A stretch of 64,000 bases of DNA from Thiodiazotropha sp040506775 (GTDB lineage Bacteria; Pseudomonadota; Gammaproteobacteria; Chromatiales; Chromatiaceae), in contig JBEVWC010000017.1 in the NCBI GenBank assembly GCA_040506775.1, positions 6,820 through 70,819 of the forward strand, in the 5' to 3' direction. The notes under the pieces are model-generated. The model was not told the origin of the DNA. It searched no databases and was given only the letters and a program-made list of their open reading frames with translations. This document shows, in pieces, positions 27,092 to 35,814 of this stretch. Both the position numbers and the translations under genes were made by a program. How positions within the stretch are numbered: the first letter of the stretch is position 1; each line of letters begins with the position of its first letter.

Positions 27092-28369
27092 ATGGACGAG
27101 TCTTTACTGGTACCTCCCGCTGAACTGCTTGCATCGAGCGATAGCGACGGCGGCGAGACGCTGGAGCGCACCCAACGCCACAGTCTCTGCGCCCTGCGAT
27201 TCGATCTGCAATGGCGCTCCGCGGAGGCACGTCACACCGACACCCAGGTTTCGCAAAAACTCAATCTGTGGCGGGACATCTTTCCCCCGGAGATCGAGGT
27301 CGGCATTCTCGACAAGCCCGTGGGTCATGTCGCATCACAGGATTACCGGGTGGGTGAATTGATCGGCCCATACCAGGAGCGGGACAGCTTCGAGGCCAAA
27401 CCGCAAAATTTCAACCGCAGCTTCCGCAAAGGACAGTATGTGGAACCCCGTGCGGGGCGTTTCTACCCGAAGGGGTTCATCGCAGGCACACGGGGCATCT
27501 ACCCCGAGGAGATGACCCCGTTCCGGGTCACCCGCAGTGACGACACCCTGGGGGTGGACCTGAACCATCCGCTGGCCCACCGGGACCTGCGGCTCTCCGC
27601 CCAGGTACTGAGCATCCGCCAGGCCGGCGAAGAGCATGGCGGCATGTGCCATGACATCGCTGAACTCTGTACCCTGAACGGACCCGGCATGCAGGCCCGC
27701 TGGCGGGAACAGGCCACGGATTTCTACTCAGACCTGCCTTTCGCCCGGATGTCCGGCGAAGTCGACACCTACTTCTACCAGATGCCCCGTCTGGTGGATC
27801 ACATCGACGCGGAGGCAACCCGCCAGATCAGCGGCCTGTATGGCCGTCTGATTCCCTCAGGCAGCCGGGTACTGGACCTGATGTCGAGCTGGAAGTCCCA
27901 CCTGCCGGAGGATCTTGCGCCGTCCCATGTCACGGGACTGGGGATGAACAAGGAGGAACTGGATGCCAATCCGGTGCTCTCTGATCGGTTGCTGCATGAC
28001 CTGAATCTCAGACCGCAACTGCCCTTCGATGACGCGAGTTTCGATGCCATCGTGTGCACCGTGTCGGTGGAATACCTGATCAAACCCCTGGAGGTGTTTG
28101 CCGAGGCAGCCCGGGTGCTCAAGCCCGGCGGGCGCTTCATCCTGACCTTTTCAAACCGCTGGTTTCAACCCAAGGTGATCCATCTCTGGCAGGATCTTCA
28201 CGAATTCGAGCGTATGGGACTGGTTTTGGACTATTTTATCCAGACAGGGGCATACACCCATCTGGAGACCTGGTCACTGCGCGGTCTGCTCCGGCCCCAG
28301 GATGACAAATATGCCGGCAAGCTGCCGTTCTCCGATCCGGTCTTTGCGGTATGGGGTGAGAAGGCCTGA
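27092..28369 (+). CDS. FKBP/SlyD-like PPIase fused to SAM-dependent methyltransferase
   Basis: Protein of 425 residues. Residues about 85-180 resemble an FKBP-type SlyD domain: the VDLNHPLAHRDL segment (155-166) matches SlyD's DFNHPLAG signature. Residues about 205-420 form a type 11 methyltransferase: VLDLMSSWKSHLP (260-272) sits where the glycine-rich SAM loop belongs, then DASFDAIVCTVSVEYLIKP and LKPGGRFILTFSNRWF. The usual GxGxG is replaced by MSSWKS, a feature of one methyltransferase subfamily. The target is unknown; a fused PPIase hints at a protein substrate, which is inference. Confidence 0.82.
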   Translation: MDESLLVPPAELLASSDSDGGETLERTQRHSLCALRFDLQWRSAEARHTDTQVSQKLNLWRDIFPPEIEVGILDKPVGHVASQDYRVGELIGPYQERDSFEAKPQNFNRSFRKGQYVEPRAGRFYPKGFIAGTRGIYPEEMTPFRVTRSDDTLGVDLNHPLAHRDLRLSAQVLSIRQAGEEHGGMCHDIAELCTLNGPGMQARWREQATDFYSDLPFARMSGEVDTYFYQMPRLVDHIDAEATRQISGLYGRLIPSGSRVLDLMSSWKSHLPEDLAPSHVTGLGMNKEELDANPVLSDRLLHDLNLRPQLPFDDASFDAIVCTVSVEYLIKPLEVFAEAARVLKPGGRFILTFSNRWFQPKVIHLWQDLHEFERMGLVLDYFIQTGAYTHLETWSLRGLLRPQDDKYAGKLPFSDPVFAVWGEKA

Positions 28370-28506
28370 CAGCAGCATGAAATCCCGTTGTGGGATTGCG
28401 GGTGAGACGTCCTTGTGGTTATTCGGTAAACGCTCTGGATCTCCCATGTTTTGAGGATTTTGATCCGAGCCGGATTACTGCTCAACGGTGCGAACCTATG
28501 GCTGTT

Positions 28507-28520
28507 TTGACCTGGATCAA
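28507..28520 (+). promoter_or_regulatory. FNR/DNR-type box upstream of the binding-protein gene
   Basis: TTGACCTGGATCAA matches nine of ten defined positions of TTGAT-N4-ATCAA, the site for FNR, ANR or DNR (CRP/FNR family) regulators of low-oxygen or nitric oxide response. It lies about 72 bases before the first possible start at 28593. Confidence 0.6.
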
Positions 28521-28592
28521 AATTCCCATCTCAAGTTACAGCGGTTTCTGGCGACACATTTTTTAATCAGTCAAAAATCGTCCGGATGACCT

Positions 28593-29726
28593 ATGCACAC
28601 TGGATTACACAATCCGGGTAATGTTCAAGCGACCCTGAGGGGAGCGCTTGCGGTTATCCTGCACCCCTTTTCGGCATGCCTCCCGATTCGCTGTCGTTAC
28701 AACCACCACGACACCCTGTCCAGCGAGCCTCAAAGCCGGATTGATCCGCAAGCCCGAATCCCGGTGCTGTCCGATTTTCCACGTCTGATGCTGTTTCTGA
28801 TCCTGACACTGCTATCGGGTCCCTCCCTGGCAGAAGAGAAGCAGTTGGCCTATCTGGTGTCTGATCAGCGCATCCCCTACTGGGACATCATGCAACGGGG
28901 TGTGGTGGAGCGCGCCACACAGCTCGGCTACCGGGTAACCACCTACAGCGCGGAGAACAGCGCCAAGCGGGAGCTCGAGCACACCGCCCAGGCGATTCAA
29001 CAGGGCGTTGATGGGATTATCCTCTCACCGACCAATTCGTCGGCATCGGTCACCATCCTCAAGCTTGCACAATCCGCCCGCATTCCGGTGGTGATTGCCG
29101 ACATTGGCACCGAGGGTGGCGACTACGTCAGCTATATCGCCTCGGACAACCGGGAAGGTTCCTACCAGATCGGCAGGATACTGGTAAAGGCTCTGCAGGC
29201 GCGAAACTGGGATCAGGGCACGGTCGGCATCATCTCCATTCCCCAGACCCGTGAAAATGGCCGGGCCCGCACCGCCGGTTTCATGCGGGCCATGGACGAG
29301 GCGCACATCCGTGGCGCGGGGATACGCCAGCAGGTCGATTTCTCCTATCGGGAAACCTATGAATTCGCCCGTCAGCTCATCGAAGCCAATGCGGATCTGC
29401 GGGCGTTATGGCTGCAGGGTTCCGACCGTTACCAGGCGGCGCTGGATGCCATGGCCGATACCGGACGTCAGCAACAAATGTTGCTGATCTGCTTCGATGC
29501 GGAGCCGGAGTTCCTGGAGCTGATTCCCAAGGGTGTGCTGGTGGGTGCAGCCATGCAGCAACCTTTCCTGATGGGCGAGGCAGCGGTCAACGCCCTGCAT
29601 GAACACCTTCAGGGCGGGACCCCGCAGCACCAGACACTGCTGCCCATCCTGGCGGTCTCCAAAGACAATATCGAAGTGCTGAAACCACAGATCCTGCGCA
29701 ATGTGCTGGGCATCGGGGAACAGTAG
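28593..29726 (+). CDS. Periplasmic sugar-binding-type protein (type 1 PBP fold)
   Basis: Up to 377 residues; the likely signal peptide begins at an internal ATG (28788, residue 66: MLFLILTLLSGPSLAEE), so the N-terminal 65 residues may not be translated. The mature part matches ribose/galactose-type binding proteins: AYLVSDQRIPYWDIMQRGVVERATQLGY, IQQGVDGIILSPTNS, VVIADIGTEGGDYVSYIASDN and WDQGTVGIIS. No ABC transporter genes are near. Instead it precedes, by 9 bases, a membrane GGDEF-EAL protein, so it probably acts as a ligand sensor for that protein rather than in uptake. Confidence 0.85.
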   Translation: MHTGLHNPGNVQATLRGALAVILHPFSACLPIRCRYNHHDTLSSEPQSRIDPQARIPVLSDFPRLMLFLILTLLSGPSLAEEKQLAYLVSDQRIPYWDIMQRGVVERATQLGYRVTTYSAENSAKRELEHTAQAIQQGVDGIILSPTNSSASVTILKLAQSARIPVVIADIGTEGGDYVSYIASDNREGSYQIGRILVKALQARNWDQGTVGIISIPQTRENGRARTAGFMRAMDEAHIRGAGIRQQVDFSYRETYEFARQLIEANADLRALWLQGSDRYQAALDAMADTGRQQQMLLICFDAEPEFLELIPKGVLVGAAMQQPFLMGEAAVNALHEHLQGGTPQHQTLLPILAVSKDNIEVLKPQILRNVLGIGEQ

Positions 29727-29735
29727 CCCGGGGTC

Positions 29736-32700
29736 ATGAGCGCCCAGACAAGACAAAACCGGTCCCTGTACGGACTTCTGGTGGCCTTGATCGTCACCTC
29801 GGTGGTCCTGGTTCTGGGTGGAGACGCCACCTTCAACTATTTCATGCAGCGGGAGCGCATGCTCGAGGAGATGCGCGAGGACTCCGCCCTGAGCATGGCC
29901 ACCCTGCAACAGAATCTGGCCGGCTTCATGGAATCCTATGCGGTAAACGAGTACGAGCAACTGGTCGCCACGGAAATCCAGCTGCGTCATCACTTCGCGA
30001 TTCTGGTCACCGACTACAACATGGGTCGACTGCTCTCACGCACGGCCTACGTCAGCGGCAAAATTCGTGACCCACAGGGTCAGATCATCGACTATCAAGC
30101 CGATAATCCGGAACATCATCAGTGGCTGAAAACAGCCTTTCACACCACTTCCGCCATGGTGCTCGGTTCCGCGGGCAACCACCTGGGCGAGATTGCGATC
30201 TACACCTCCGATGCAGAGATGAAGCAGGCCTTGCGGCAACTGTTGATCAGGACCCTGTTCAACAATGTGCTGATCCTTGCATTACTGGTGTTGTTGCTGC
30301 TGCTGACCATCCGGCGTCTCCTGGTGCATCCCCTGAGGGATGTGGCACGGGTGCTCAAAAAACGGGACAGCGACGGATTGCCGACCGCACCCATCCCGCA
30401 CATCGGGTATCGCGAGATCGCCGTACTGACCGACACCATGAACACCATGATCGAGTTGATCACAGCCTCCCGGCAGTCCCTGCGTGAAGAACGCAACCGG
30501 CTGGCGAACATCATTCAGGGTACCCAGGTCGGAACCTGGGAATGGGAGGTGCCCACCGGCCGGGTGATCCTCAATGATCGTTGGGCGGAAATGCTGGGAT
30601 ACAGCCTCGATGAACTGCACCCGCTCTCGATCAAGACCTGGGAGAACCTGTGCCATCCGAAAGACCTTCAGCGTGCCAAGGCACAGCTGGAACGCCATTT
30701 CTCCGGTGAAACCCCGATGTATGAATGCGAGATCCGCATGCATCACAAGGACGGCCATTGGGTCTGGCTGCTCGACCGGGGCCGGGTCAACAGATATGCC
30801 TCTGACGGCGCACCCGAGTGCATTTCCGGCACCCACCTCGACATCTCGGACCGCAAATACACCGAGGAGCGGTTGCGCCAATCCGCCAGCGTGTTCGAGC
30901 ACGCCAAGGAGGGCATCATGATCACCGATTCAGAGGGGGACGTCCTGGATATCAACGAGGCGTTCACCCAGATCACCGGATACCACAAAGAGGAGGTCAT
31001 CGGCCGGAATCCTCGCCTGCTCAAATCCAACCGTCAGAGCCCCGCCTTCTATGAAACCATGTGGAAGCACCTGCGCGAGCGGGGCCAATGGATCGGTGAG
31101 ATCTGGAACCGGCGCAAGGACGGCACCCTGTTCGCCACCATCGAGACCATCAGTGCGGTACGCAGCGAAATCGGTACACTCACCTACGTGGCATTGTTCT
31201 CCGACATCACCGCGATCAAGGAGTATCAGTCGCGACTTGAGCGGATCGCCCATTACGATCCCCTCACCGATCTGCCCAACCGGGTGCTGCTGGGAGACCG
31301 CTTGCGCCAGGCGATGGCACAGGCCGTCCGTCACGACACACTCCTGGGGATCATCTATCTGGACCTGGACGGATTCAAAACGATCAATGACACCCACGGT
31401 CATGACGTGGGCGACCGTCTTTTGAAACTCATCTCCGAACGGATGCACGCGAGCCTGCGGGAGTGCGATACCCTGGCGCGCATCGGCGGCGACGAGTTCG
31501 TCGCGGTACTGATGGATCTTGAGAGTCCCCAATCAGGTATCCCGATCATCGAACGTCTGCACGACGCCACACTGGCTCCACTGCACCTGGAAGGTCTGGA
31601 ACTGCGGGTCACGGCCAGCTTCGGCGTGACCTTTTATCCCCAGCGCGAAAGCGTGGATGCCGATCAGTTGATGCGCCAGGCCGACCAGGCCATGTATGTG
31701 GCCAAACAGGCGGGTAAGAACCGCTATCACCTGTTCGATTCGGAGCAGGACCAGGCGGTGCGCGGGCATTTCGAGGAGTTGGAGCAGATTCGGGATGCCC
31801 TGATGTGGCAGCAGCTGGTCCTCCATTATCAACCCAAGGTGGACATGCGCAGCGGCCAGGTGATGGGGGTCGAGGCGCTGATCCGATGGGACCACCCACA
31901 GCGCGGACTGCTGCTCCCCGGCAGTTTTCTGCCTGCAATCACAAACGACAAGCTGATGATCGAGGTCGGAGACTGGGTGATCGAAACCGCTGCCGCCCAG
32001 GTGGAAGCCTGGCGATCCCAGGGACTGTCGATACCGGTGAGTGTCAACATCGATGGTTACCAGTTCGCCCAGGCCGACTTCATCGACAAGCTGAAGGATT
32101 GCCTGCAGCGTCACCCGAGCCTGCAGCCGGGCGATCTGGAGCTGGAGGTGCTGGAGACCAGCGCCCTGGACGATATCGCTCGTATCAGTGAACTGATCGG
32201 GGTCTGTGAGCAACTCGGGATCGGCTTCTCCCTGGACGATTTCGGCACCGGATACTCGTCGCTGACCTATCTCAAACAACTGCCCGCGCGAACCCTCAAG
32301 ATCGACCGCAGTTTTGTCAGCGACATGCTCGAGGACCCGGAAGATCTGGCCATCCTGGAGGGTGTGCTGGGGCTGGCCGATGCCTTTCAACGCCAGGCCA
32401 TCGCCGAAGGGGTGGAAACCGTGGCCCACGGTTCCATGCTGCTTTCACTGGGATGCCGCATGGCCCAGGGATATGGCATTGCCAAACCCATGCCTGCCGA
32501 ATCAGTGCCGCAGTGGATTGAAAACTGGCGTCCGGATCCGGCCTGGCACGCACGTCCCCGGGTCAATCGGGAGGATCTTCCGGTGCTGTTCTCCATGGTC
32601 GAACACCGTCACTGGATCAACCATCTGGAGAGATACCTGAACAGCGATCATCATGAGCATCCCCCCCTAGATCCCCACGACTGCCCATTCGGCAATTGGC

Positions 32701-32906
32701 TCTACAAGCGGGGTGTGGAGCACTACGGTGGCCATCCAGGCATGGAAAGAATCATCGCCCTGCATACCCAGACCCATACCCTGGCCGCCGAAGCGATGGC
32801 TCAGAAGCAACTGTCGGAGGATGGGGACTGGTCATCACGCCTGGACGAGATCAAGTCGATCCGGGATGAGATCCTCAGCCTGATGGAAAAACTCGTCTCG
32901 CCCTGA
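29736..32906 (+). CDS. Membrane PAS-PAS-GGDEF-EAL-CZB cyclic di-GMP protein
   Basis: Protein of 1056 residues. TM helices are at about 11-30 and 173-193 around a periplasmic sensor, then two PAS domains (about 255-375 and 385-500). The GGDEF domain has an intact GGDEF at 584-588 and an I-site R575/D578. The EAL domain has E713-A-L and DDFGTGYSS (834-842), so both activities may be present. A C-terminal CZB-type zinc domain follows, with H957, the HDCPFGNW motif (981-988) and H1010/H1014. CZB domains sense zinc or hypochlorite in other proteins. The upstream binding protein may feed the periplasmic domain. Confidence 0.93.
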   Translation: MSAQTRQNRSLYGLLVALIVTSVVLVLGGDATFNYFMQRERMLEEMREDSALSMATLQQNLAGFMESYAVNEYEQLVATEIQLRHHFAILVTDYNMGRLLSRTAYVSGKIRDPQGQIIDYQADNPEHHQWLKTAFHTTSAMVLGSAGNHLGEIAIYTSDAEMKQALRQLLIRTLFNNVLILALLVLLLLLTIRRLLVHPLRDVARVLKKRDSDGLPTAPIPHIGYREIAVLTDTMNTMIELITASRQSLREERNRLANIIQGTQVGTWEWEVPTGRVILNDRWAEMLGYSLDELHPLSIKTWENLCHPKDLQRAKAQLERHFSGETPMYECEIRMHHKDGHWVWLLDRGRVNRYASDGAPECISGTHLDISDRKYTEERLRQSASVFEHAKEGIMITDSEGDVLDINEAFTQITGYHKEEVIGRNPRLLKSNRQSPAFYETMWKHLRERGQWIGEIWNRRKDGTLFATIETISAVRSEIGTLTYVALFSDITAIKEYQSRLERIAHYDPLTDLPNRVLLGDRLRQAMAQAVRHDTLLGIIYLDLDGFKTINDTHGHDVGDRLLKLISERMHASLRECDTLARIGGDEFVAVLMDLESPQSGIPIIERLHDATLAPLHLEGLELRVTASFGVTFYPQRESVDADQLMRQADQAMYVAKQAGKNRYHLFDSEQDQAVRGHFEELEQIRDALMWQQLVLHYQPKVDMRSGQVMGVEALIRWDHPQRGLLLPGSFLPAITNDKLMIEVGDWVIETAAAQVEAWRSQGLSIPVSVNIDGYQFAQADFIDKLKDCLQRHPSLQPGDLELEVLETSALDDIARISELIGVCEQLGIGFSLDDFGTGYSSLTYLKQLPARTLKIDRSFVSDMLEDPEDLAILEGVLGLADAFQRQAIAEGVETVAHGSMLLSLGCRMAQGYGIAKPMPAESVPQWIENWRPDPAWHARPRVNREDLPVLFSMVEHRHWINHLERYLNSDHHEHPPLDPHDCPFGNWLYKRGVEHYGGHPGMERIIALHTQTHTLAAEAMAQKQLSEDGDWSSRLDEIKSIRDEILSLMEKLVSP

Positions 32907-33243
32907 TTCACACCCAGGCCCGCTTTCTGGAAAGTCACTCGCTGCATCCCCGAGCTTCGGTGAACTCGCCTTGCGGGAGTAACTCAGATGCTTCGCTCGT
33001 TCCCACGCTCCGCGTGGGAATGCATACCCGGGTTTCGGCGAACTCACCATACCGGGGGAGCCCCCATGCAGCAGCGAGTATGCGTTCCCACGCAGAGCGT
33101 GGGAACGAGTCGGACCTGGATAAGCCTTATGCTTTGCGTAACGCTCGTGACTTGTAAATCCGGCCTCGATCTGTTTCGTAAACGATGTTACCGGTTTGTA
33201 GCGTTTTCTCGTTCACTCGCAGAGTGGAGCAGGGTGGCCGTGA
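32907..33243. repeat. Intergenic region with inverted CGTTCCCACGC repeats
   Basis: No gene. A left unit (32996-33031) reads CTCGTTCCCACGCTCCGCG then TGGGAATGCATACCCGG, and an inverted partner lies at 33078-33109 (GTATGCGTTCCCACGCAGAG then CGTGGGAACGAG). Each unit is itself a hairpin around CCCACGCTCCGCGTGGG. The left unit matches the last 36 bases of the window with only two differences, proving a dispersed repeat. The gap between units contains a shorter palindromic CCGGGGGAGCCCCC stretch. Confidence 0.88.
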
Positions 33244-34269
33244 CTACTCGATCAGATCCCCAGGCGTGGCCGGCAGACGAGGCATCACCTGCTCTGGAAA
33301 TTCACCATTGAGCGTGCCAAGAAAGGCCACGATGTCCTCCACCTGATTGTCATCGAGTGATTTGCCCAACTGGGTTCGGGACATCACACGTACCGCCTCG
33401 GGGAGCGTCTTGACGCTGCCCGTATGCATGTAGGGTGCGGTATAGGCAAGATTACGCAGGGTTGGCACCCGCCACAGGTTTTTGTCTGCCTCGTTGCCAG
33501 TACTCGACATGCGTCCGGTATCGTCCATCAGCCCATATCGGGTCACATATTCATTGTCCGTAAAGGTGGGGAATTTCTGATAGAACCCCTGCCCGACCTT
33601 GAGCTGAGGACCGTCGAAATTGGCCCCACTGTGGCAGGCCGTGCAGCCCACATCGGCAAACGTCTGCATACCCCGCAACTGTTGCTCATCCAGCGCTTTG
33701 GCATCTCCCCGGGCATAACGATCATAGGGACTGTCCGGGGTGATCAGGGTGCGTTCATAGGCGGCAATCGCCTTGGCGATGGTATCGATGCTGATGTTGT
33801 CCCCGGTACCGAAGGCACGATCAAAATAGGGCCGGTATCCGGGTATCTTCTGAATCCGGTCGGCCACCGCGTCGAGATCGCTCATGCCCATCTCGATGGG
33901 ATTGGCGGGCGGTCCCTTGGCCTGGTCCTCCAGGCTGGCCGCACGACCATCCCAGAATTGCACCGAGTGGTAGGCCGCATTCCATACCGTCGGTGCATTG
34001 CGGCCACCCGCCTGTCCATGCACGCCGATGGATGTGGAACGATGGTCATCCCCGCCTTCCATGACATTGTGGCAACTGAAGCAGGACACAGTGCCATTGG
34101 ACGACAGGCGGGGATCGAAAAACAGCATTTTGCCCAACTCCACCTTTTCCGGGGTGGTCGGATTGTCGGCGGGTTCGGGTGCGGATTTGGGAAGTGCCTG
34201 CCAGGTCCCTGCCAGGGCAGTGCCGGCGGACAGGCAACAGGCGATCGTGAGCGCAGTGAATCGGTACAT
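33244..34269 (-). CDS. Dihaem cytochrome c peroxidase (CcpA/MauG family)
   Basis: Protein of 341 residues with a signal peptide (cleavage near ALA, residue 20). Two c-type haem sites are present: CFSCH at 63-67 (low-potential domain) and CTACH at 209-213. The segments GKMLFFDPRLS, RNAPTVWNAAYHSVQFWDGRAASLEDQA and LRNLAYTAPYMHTGSVKTL are typical. The enzyme reduces hydrogen peroxide in the periplasm using cytochrome c. It is divergent from the hvfABC cluster with 364 bases between, which fits a shared stress setting, though shared control is not shown. Confidence 0.95.
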   Translation of the reverse strand: MYRFTALTIACCLSAGTALAGTWQALPKSAPEPADNPTTPEKVELGKMLFFDPRLSSNGTVSCFSCHNVMEGGDDHRSTSIGVHGQAGGRNAPTVWNAAYHSVQFWDGRAASLEDQAKGPPANPIEMGMSDLDAVADRIQKIPGYRPYFDRAFGTGDNISIDTIAKAIAAYERTLITPDSPYDRYARGDAKALDEQQLRGMQTFADVGCTACHSGANFDGPQLKVGQGFYQKFPTFTDNEYVTRYGLMDDTGRMSSTGNEADKNLWRVPTLRNLAYTAPYMHTGSVKTLPEAVRVMSRTQLGKSLDDNQVEDIVAFLGTLNGEFPEQVMPRLPATPGDLIE

Positions 34270-34633
34270 CTTTAAGCCTCCATAGCCAGTAATGGATCGT
34301 GTGATCGGAATCCTGAATACCCGGGACGGCCATGAAGCCCAAAGTCCCGGACCTCGCGAACCAGCCTACGACCCCGAATCTGAAACGAAACTGAAAAACA
34401 GTGTTCAGGATTCTCCTTTCGCTCAACTGCCGCACAGTTTCCTCCATGGCCTGCCGGTTGAACCCTGATCGGAGATCAGCCAGCCGACCTCCCGGTCGAT
34501 ACCCCGCGAGTCCGTGATAGAAGCGTGAAGATTATGTGATCACCCTGTGAATCCGAGCTGCGAAGCTAACACTCAAGCGAATCGGATAACGTGTTCGCGA
34601 AAGATCTATCAACGGATACGAGGAGAAACCATC
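34270..34633. other. Divergent intergenic region between ccp and hvfA
   Basis: 364 bases without a gene. It must hold promoters of both the peroxidase and the metallophore cluster. I searched by eye for a GTAACC-N16-CGAA type ECF sigma promoter, reported for related clusters, and saw only poor matches near 34535-34600 (for example GTGATC followed by CGAA at the wrong spacing). No operator can be stated. Confidence 0.4.
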
Positions 34634-34954
34634 ATGTCCAACAAAACCTTGAAAACCAGCCTGACCCTGACCGCCACCACCCTTGCCCTGGGTCTCAGCG
34701 GCGCGACCCTGATTGCCCAGGCAGACAGCAACCCGTTTGGCATGTCCCAGCTGCCGTCCGGTTATATGGTCGTCGCCGACAAAGGCGCCGAGGGTAAATG
34801 CGGTGAAGCCAAATGCGGCGCGGAAAAGGCTCAATCCAAGATGACCGAGGGCCAATGCGGCGGCAAGTCCGAAGCGAAAAGCAGTGAAGCCAGCTGTGGC
34901 GGCAACAAGGGCGAGGAGAAGAGCAGCGAAGCCAAGTGCGGCGGCAGCAAGTAA
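34634..34954 (+). CDS. hvfA: HvfA-type precursor of a cysteine-modified metallophore
   Basis: Protein of 106 residues with a Sec signal peptide (cleavage after AQA, residue 30), a short segment FGMSQLPSGYMVVAD, then a low-complexity tail rich in Lys, Glu, Gly and Ser with five cysteines (56, 61, 75, 88, 102). C56 lies in an exact EGKCG motif, C61 in EAKCG and C75 in EGQCG; C88 and C102 lie in SCGG/KCGG. EGKCG cysteines are known substrates of MNIO enzymes in the Hvf family, giving oxazolone-thioamide groups that bind copper. A strong AGGAG site precedes the ATG. hvfB follows after 11 bases. Confidence 0.88.
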   Translation: MSNKTLKTSLTLTATTLALGLSGATLIAQADSNPFGMSQLPSGYMVVADKGAEGKCGEAKCGAEKAQSKMTEGQCGGKSEAKSSEASCGGNKGEEKSSEAKCGGSK

Positions 34955-34965
34955 AGGTCCGGACC

Positions 34966-35814
34966 ATGAACCGATTCGAGACGAATCTTCATGGTGCGGG
35001 GCTCGGCTTGCGGCGGTCCCTGATGGGGCCGCTGGCCGAGGCGCCGGCCGCTGCGCCTGACTTCCTGGAAGTGGCACCGGAAAACTGGATCGGTGTTGGC
35101 GGCCGCCTCGGCCGGCAGTTCCGCGCCTTCACCGAACGTCACCGGTTTGTGTTGCATGGTCTGTCCCTGTCCCTCGGCGGCCCGACACCCATCGACCGTG
35201 AACTGGTCGGCGCGGTGGGGGCGTTGATGCGGACTCACGCCATCGCCCTATACAGCGAACATCTCAGTTACTGCACCGATCAGGGACATCTGTATGACCT
35301 GATGCCGATTCCCTTCACCGAAGCGGCAGTGGCCCACGTAGCTGCGCGCATCCGCCAGGTCCAGGATATGCTCGGTCAGCGGATCGCGATCGAGAACGTC
35401 TCCTACTACGCCGCACCCGGACAGGAGATGAGTGAAATGGAATTTCTCCTCGCAGTGCTCGAAGCCGCCGATTGCAAGCTGCTGCTGGACGTCAACAACG
35501 TCTATGTAAACGCCCACAACCACGCTTACGACCCCCTGGCTTTCATCCAACAACTGCCAGGGGAACGCATCGCCTACCTGCATGTGGCCGGACACTATCA
35601 GGAATCCGAGACGCTGATCATCGATACCCACGGTGCAGAGATCATCGATCCGGTCTGGGACCTGCTCGAACAGACCTACGCCCTGTTCGGGCCCTTGCCC
35701 ACCCTGCTGGAACGGGACTTCAATCTGCCACCACTGCCCAATCTGCTGCGGGAAGTGGATCACATCCGCACGCTGCAGCGCTGCCAGGAGACCGTCCATG
35801 ACAAGTGCGCATGA
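34966..35814 (+). CDS. hvfB: HvfB: MNIO (DUF692) iron oxidase that modifies the precursor
   Basis: Protein of 282 residues, a TIM-barrel DUF692 enzyme. Candidate iron ligands and active-site residues are all visible: H64 in VLHGLSLS, E98/H99 in YSEHLSY, E143 in IENVSYYA, D175 in LLLDVNNVY, H184/H186, H206/H210 in LHVAGH, and D220/H222 in IDTHGAE. MNIO enzymes use a multinuclear iron site to oxidise cysteines of a peptide carried by a partner protein. I chose the ATG at 34966 (AAAGG site). It overlaps hvfC by 17 bases, and lies directly after the EGKCG precursor, so the substrate is clear by context. Confidence 0.93.
   Translation: MNRFETNLHGAGLGLRRSLMGPLAEAPAAAPDFLEVAPENWIGVGGRLGRQFRAFTERHRFVLHGLSLSLGGPTPIDRELVGAVGALMRTHAIALYSEHLSYCTDQGHLYDLMPIPFTEAAVAHVAARIRQVQDMLGQRIAIENVSYYAAPGQEMSEMEFLLAVLEAADCKLLLDVNNVYVNAHNHAYDPLAFIQQLPGERIAYLHVAGHYQESETLIIDTHGAEIIDPVWDLLEQTYALFGPLPTLLERDFNLPPLPNLLREVDHIRTLQRCQETVHDKCA

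Noticed and set aside
32996..33109. CRISPR array
   Set aside because: Only two units in inverted orientation with internal palindromes; no regular spacers and no cas genes in the window.
34500..34633. ECF sigma promoter (GTAACC-N16-CGAA) before hvfA
   Set aside because: Only partial matches at wrong spacing were seen; calling it would be guesswork.
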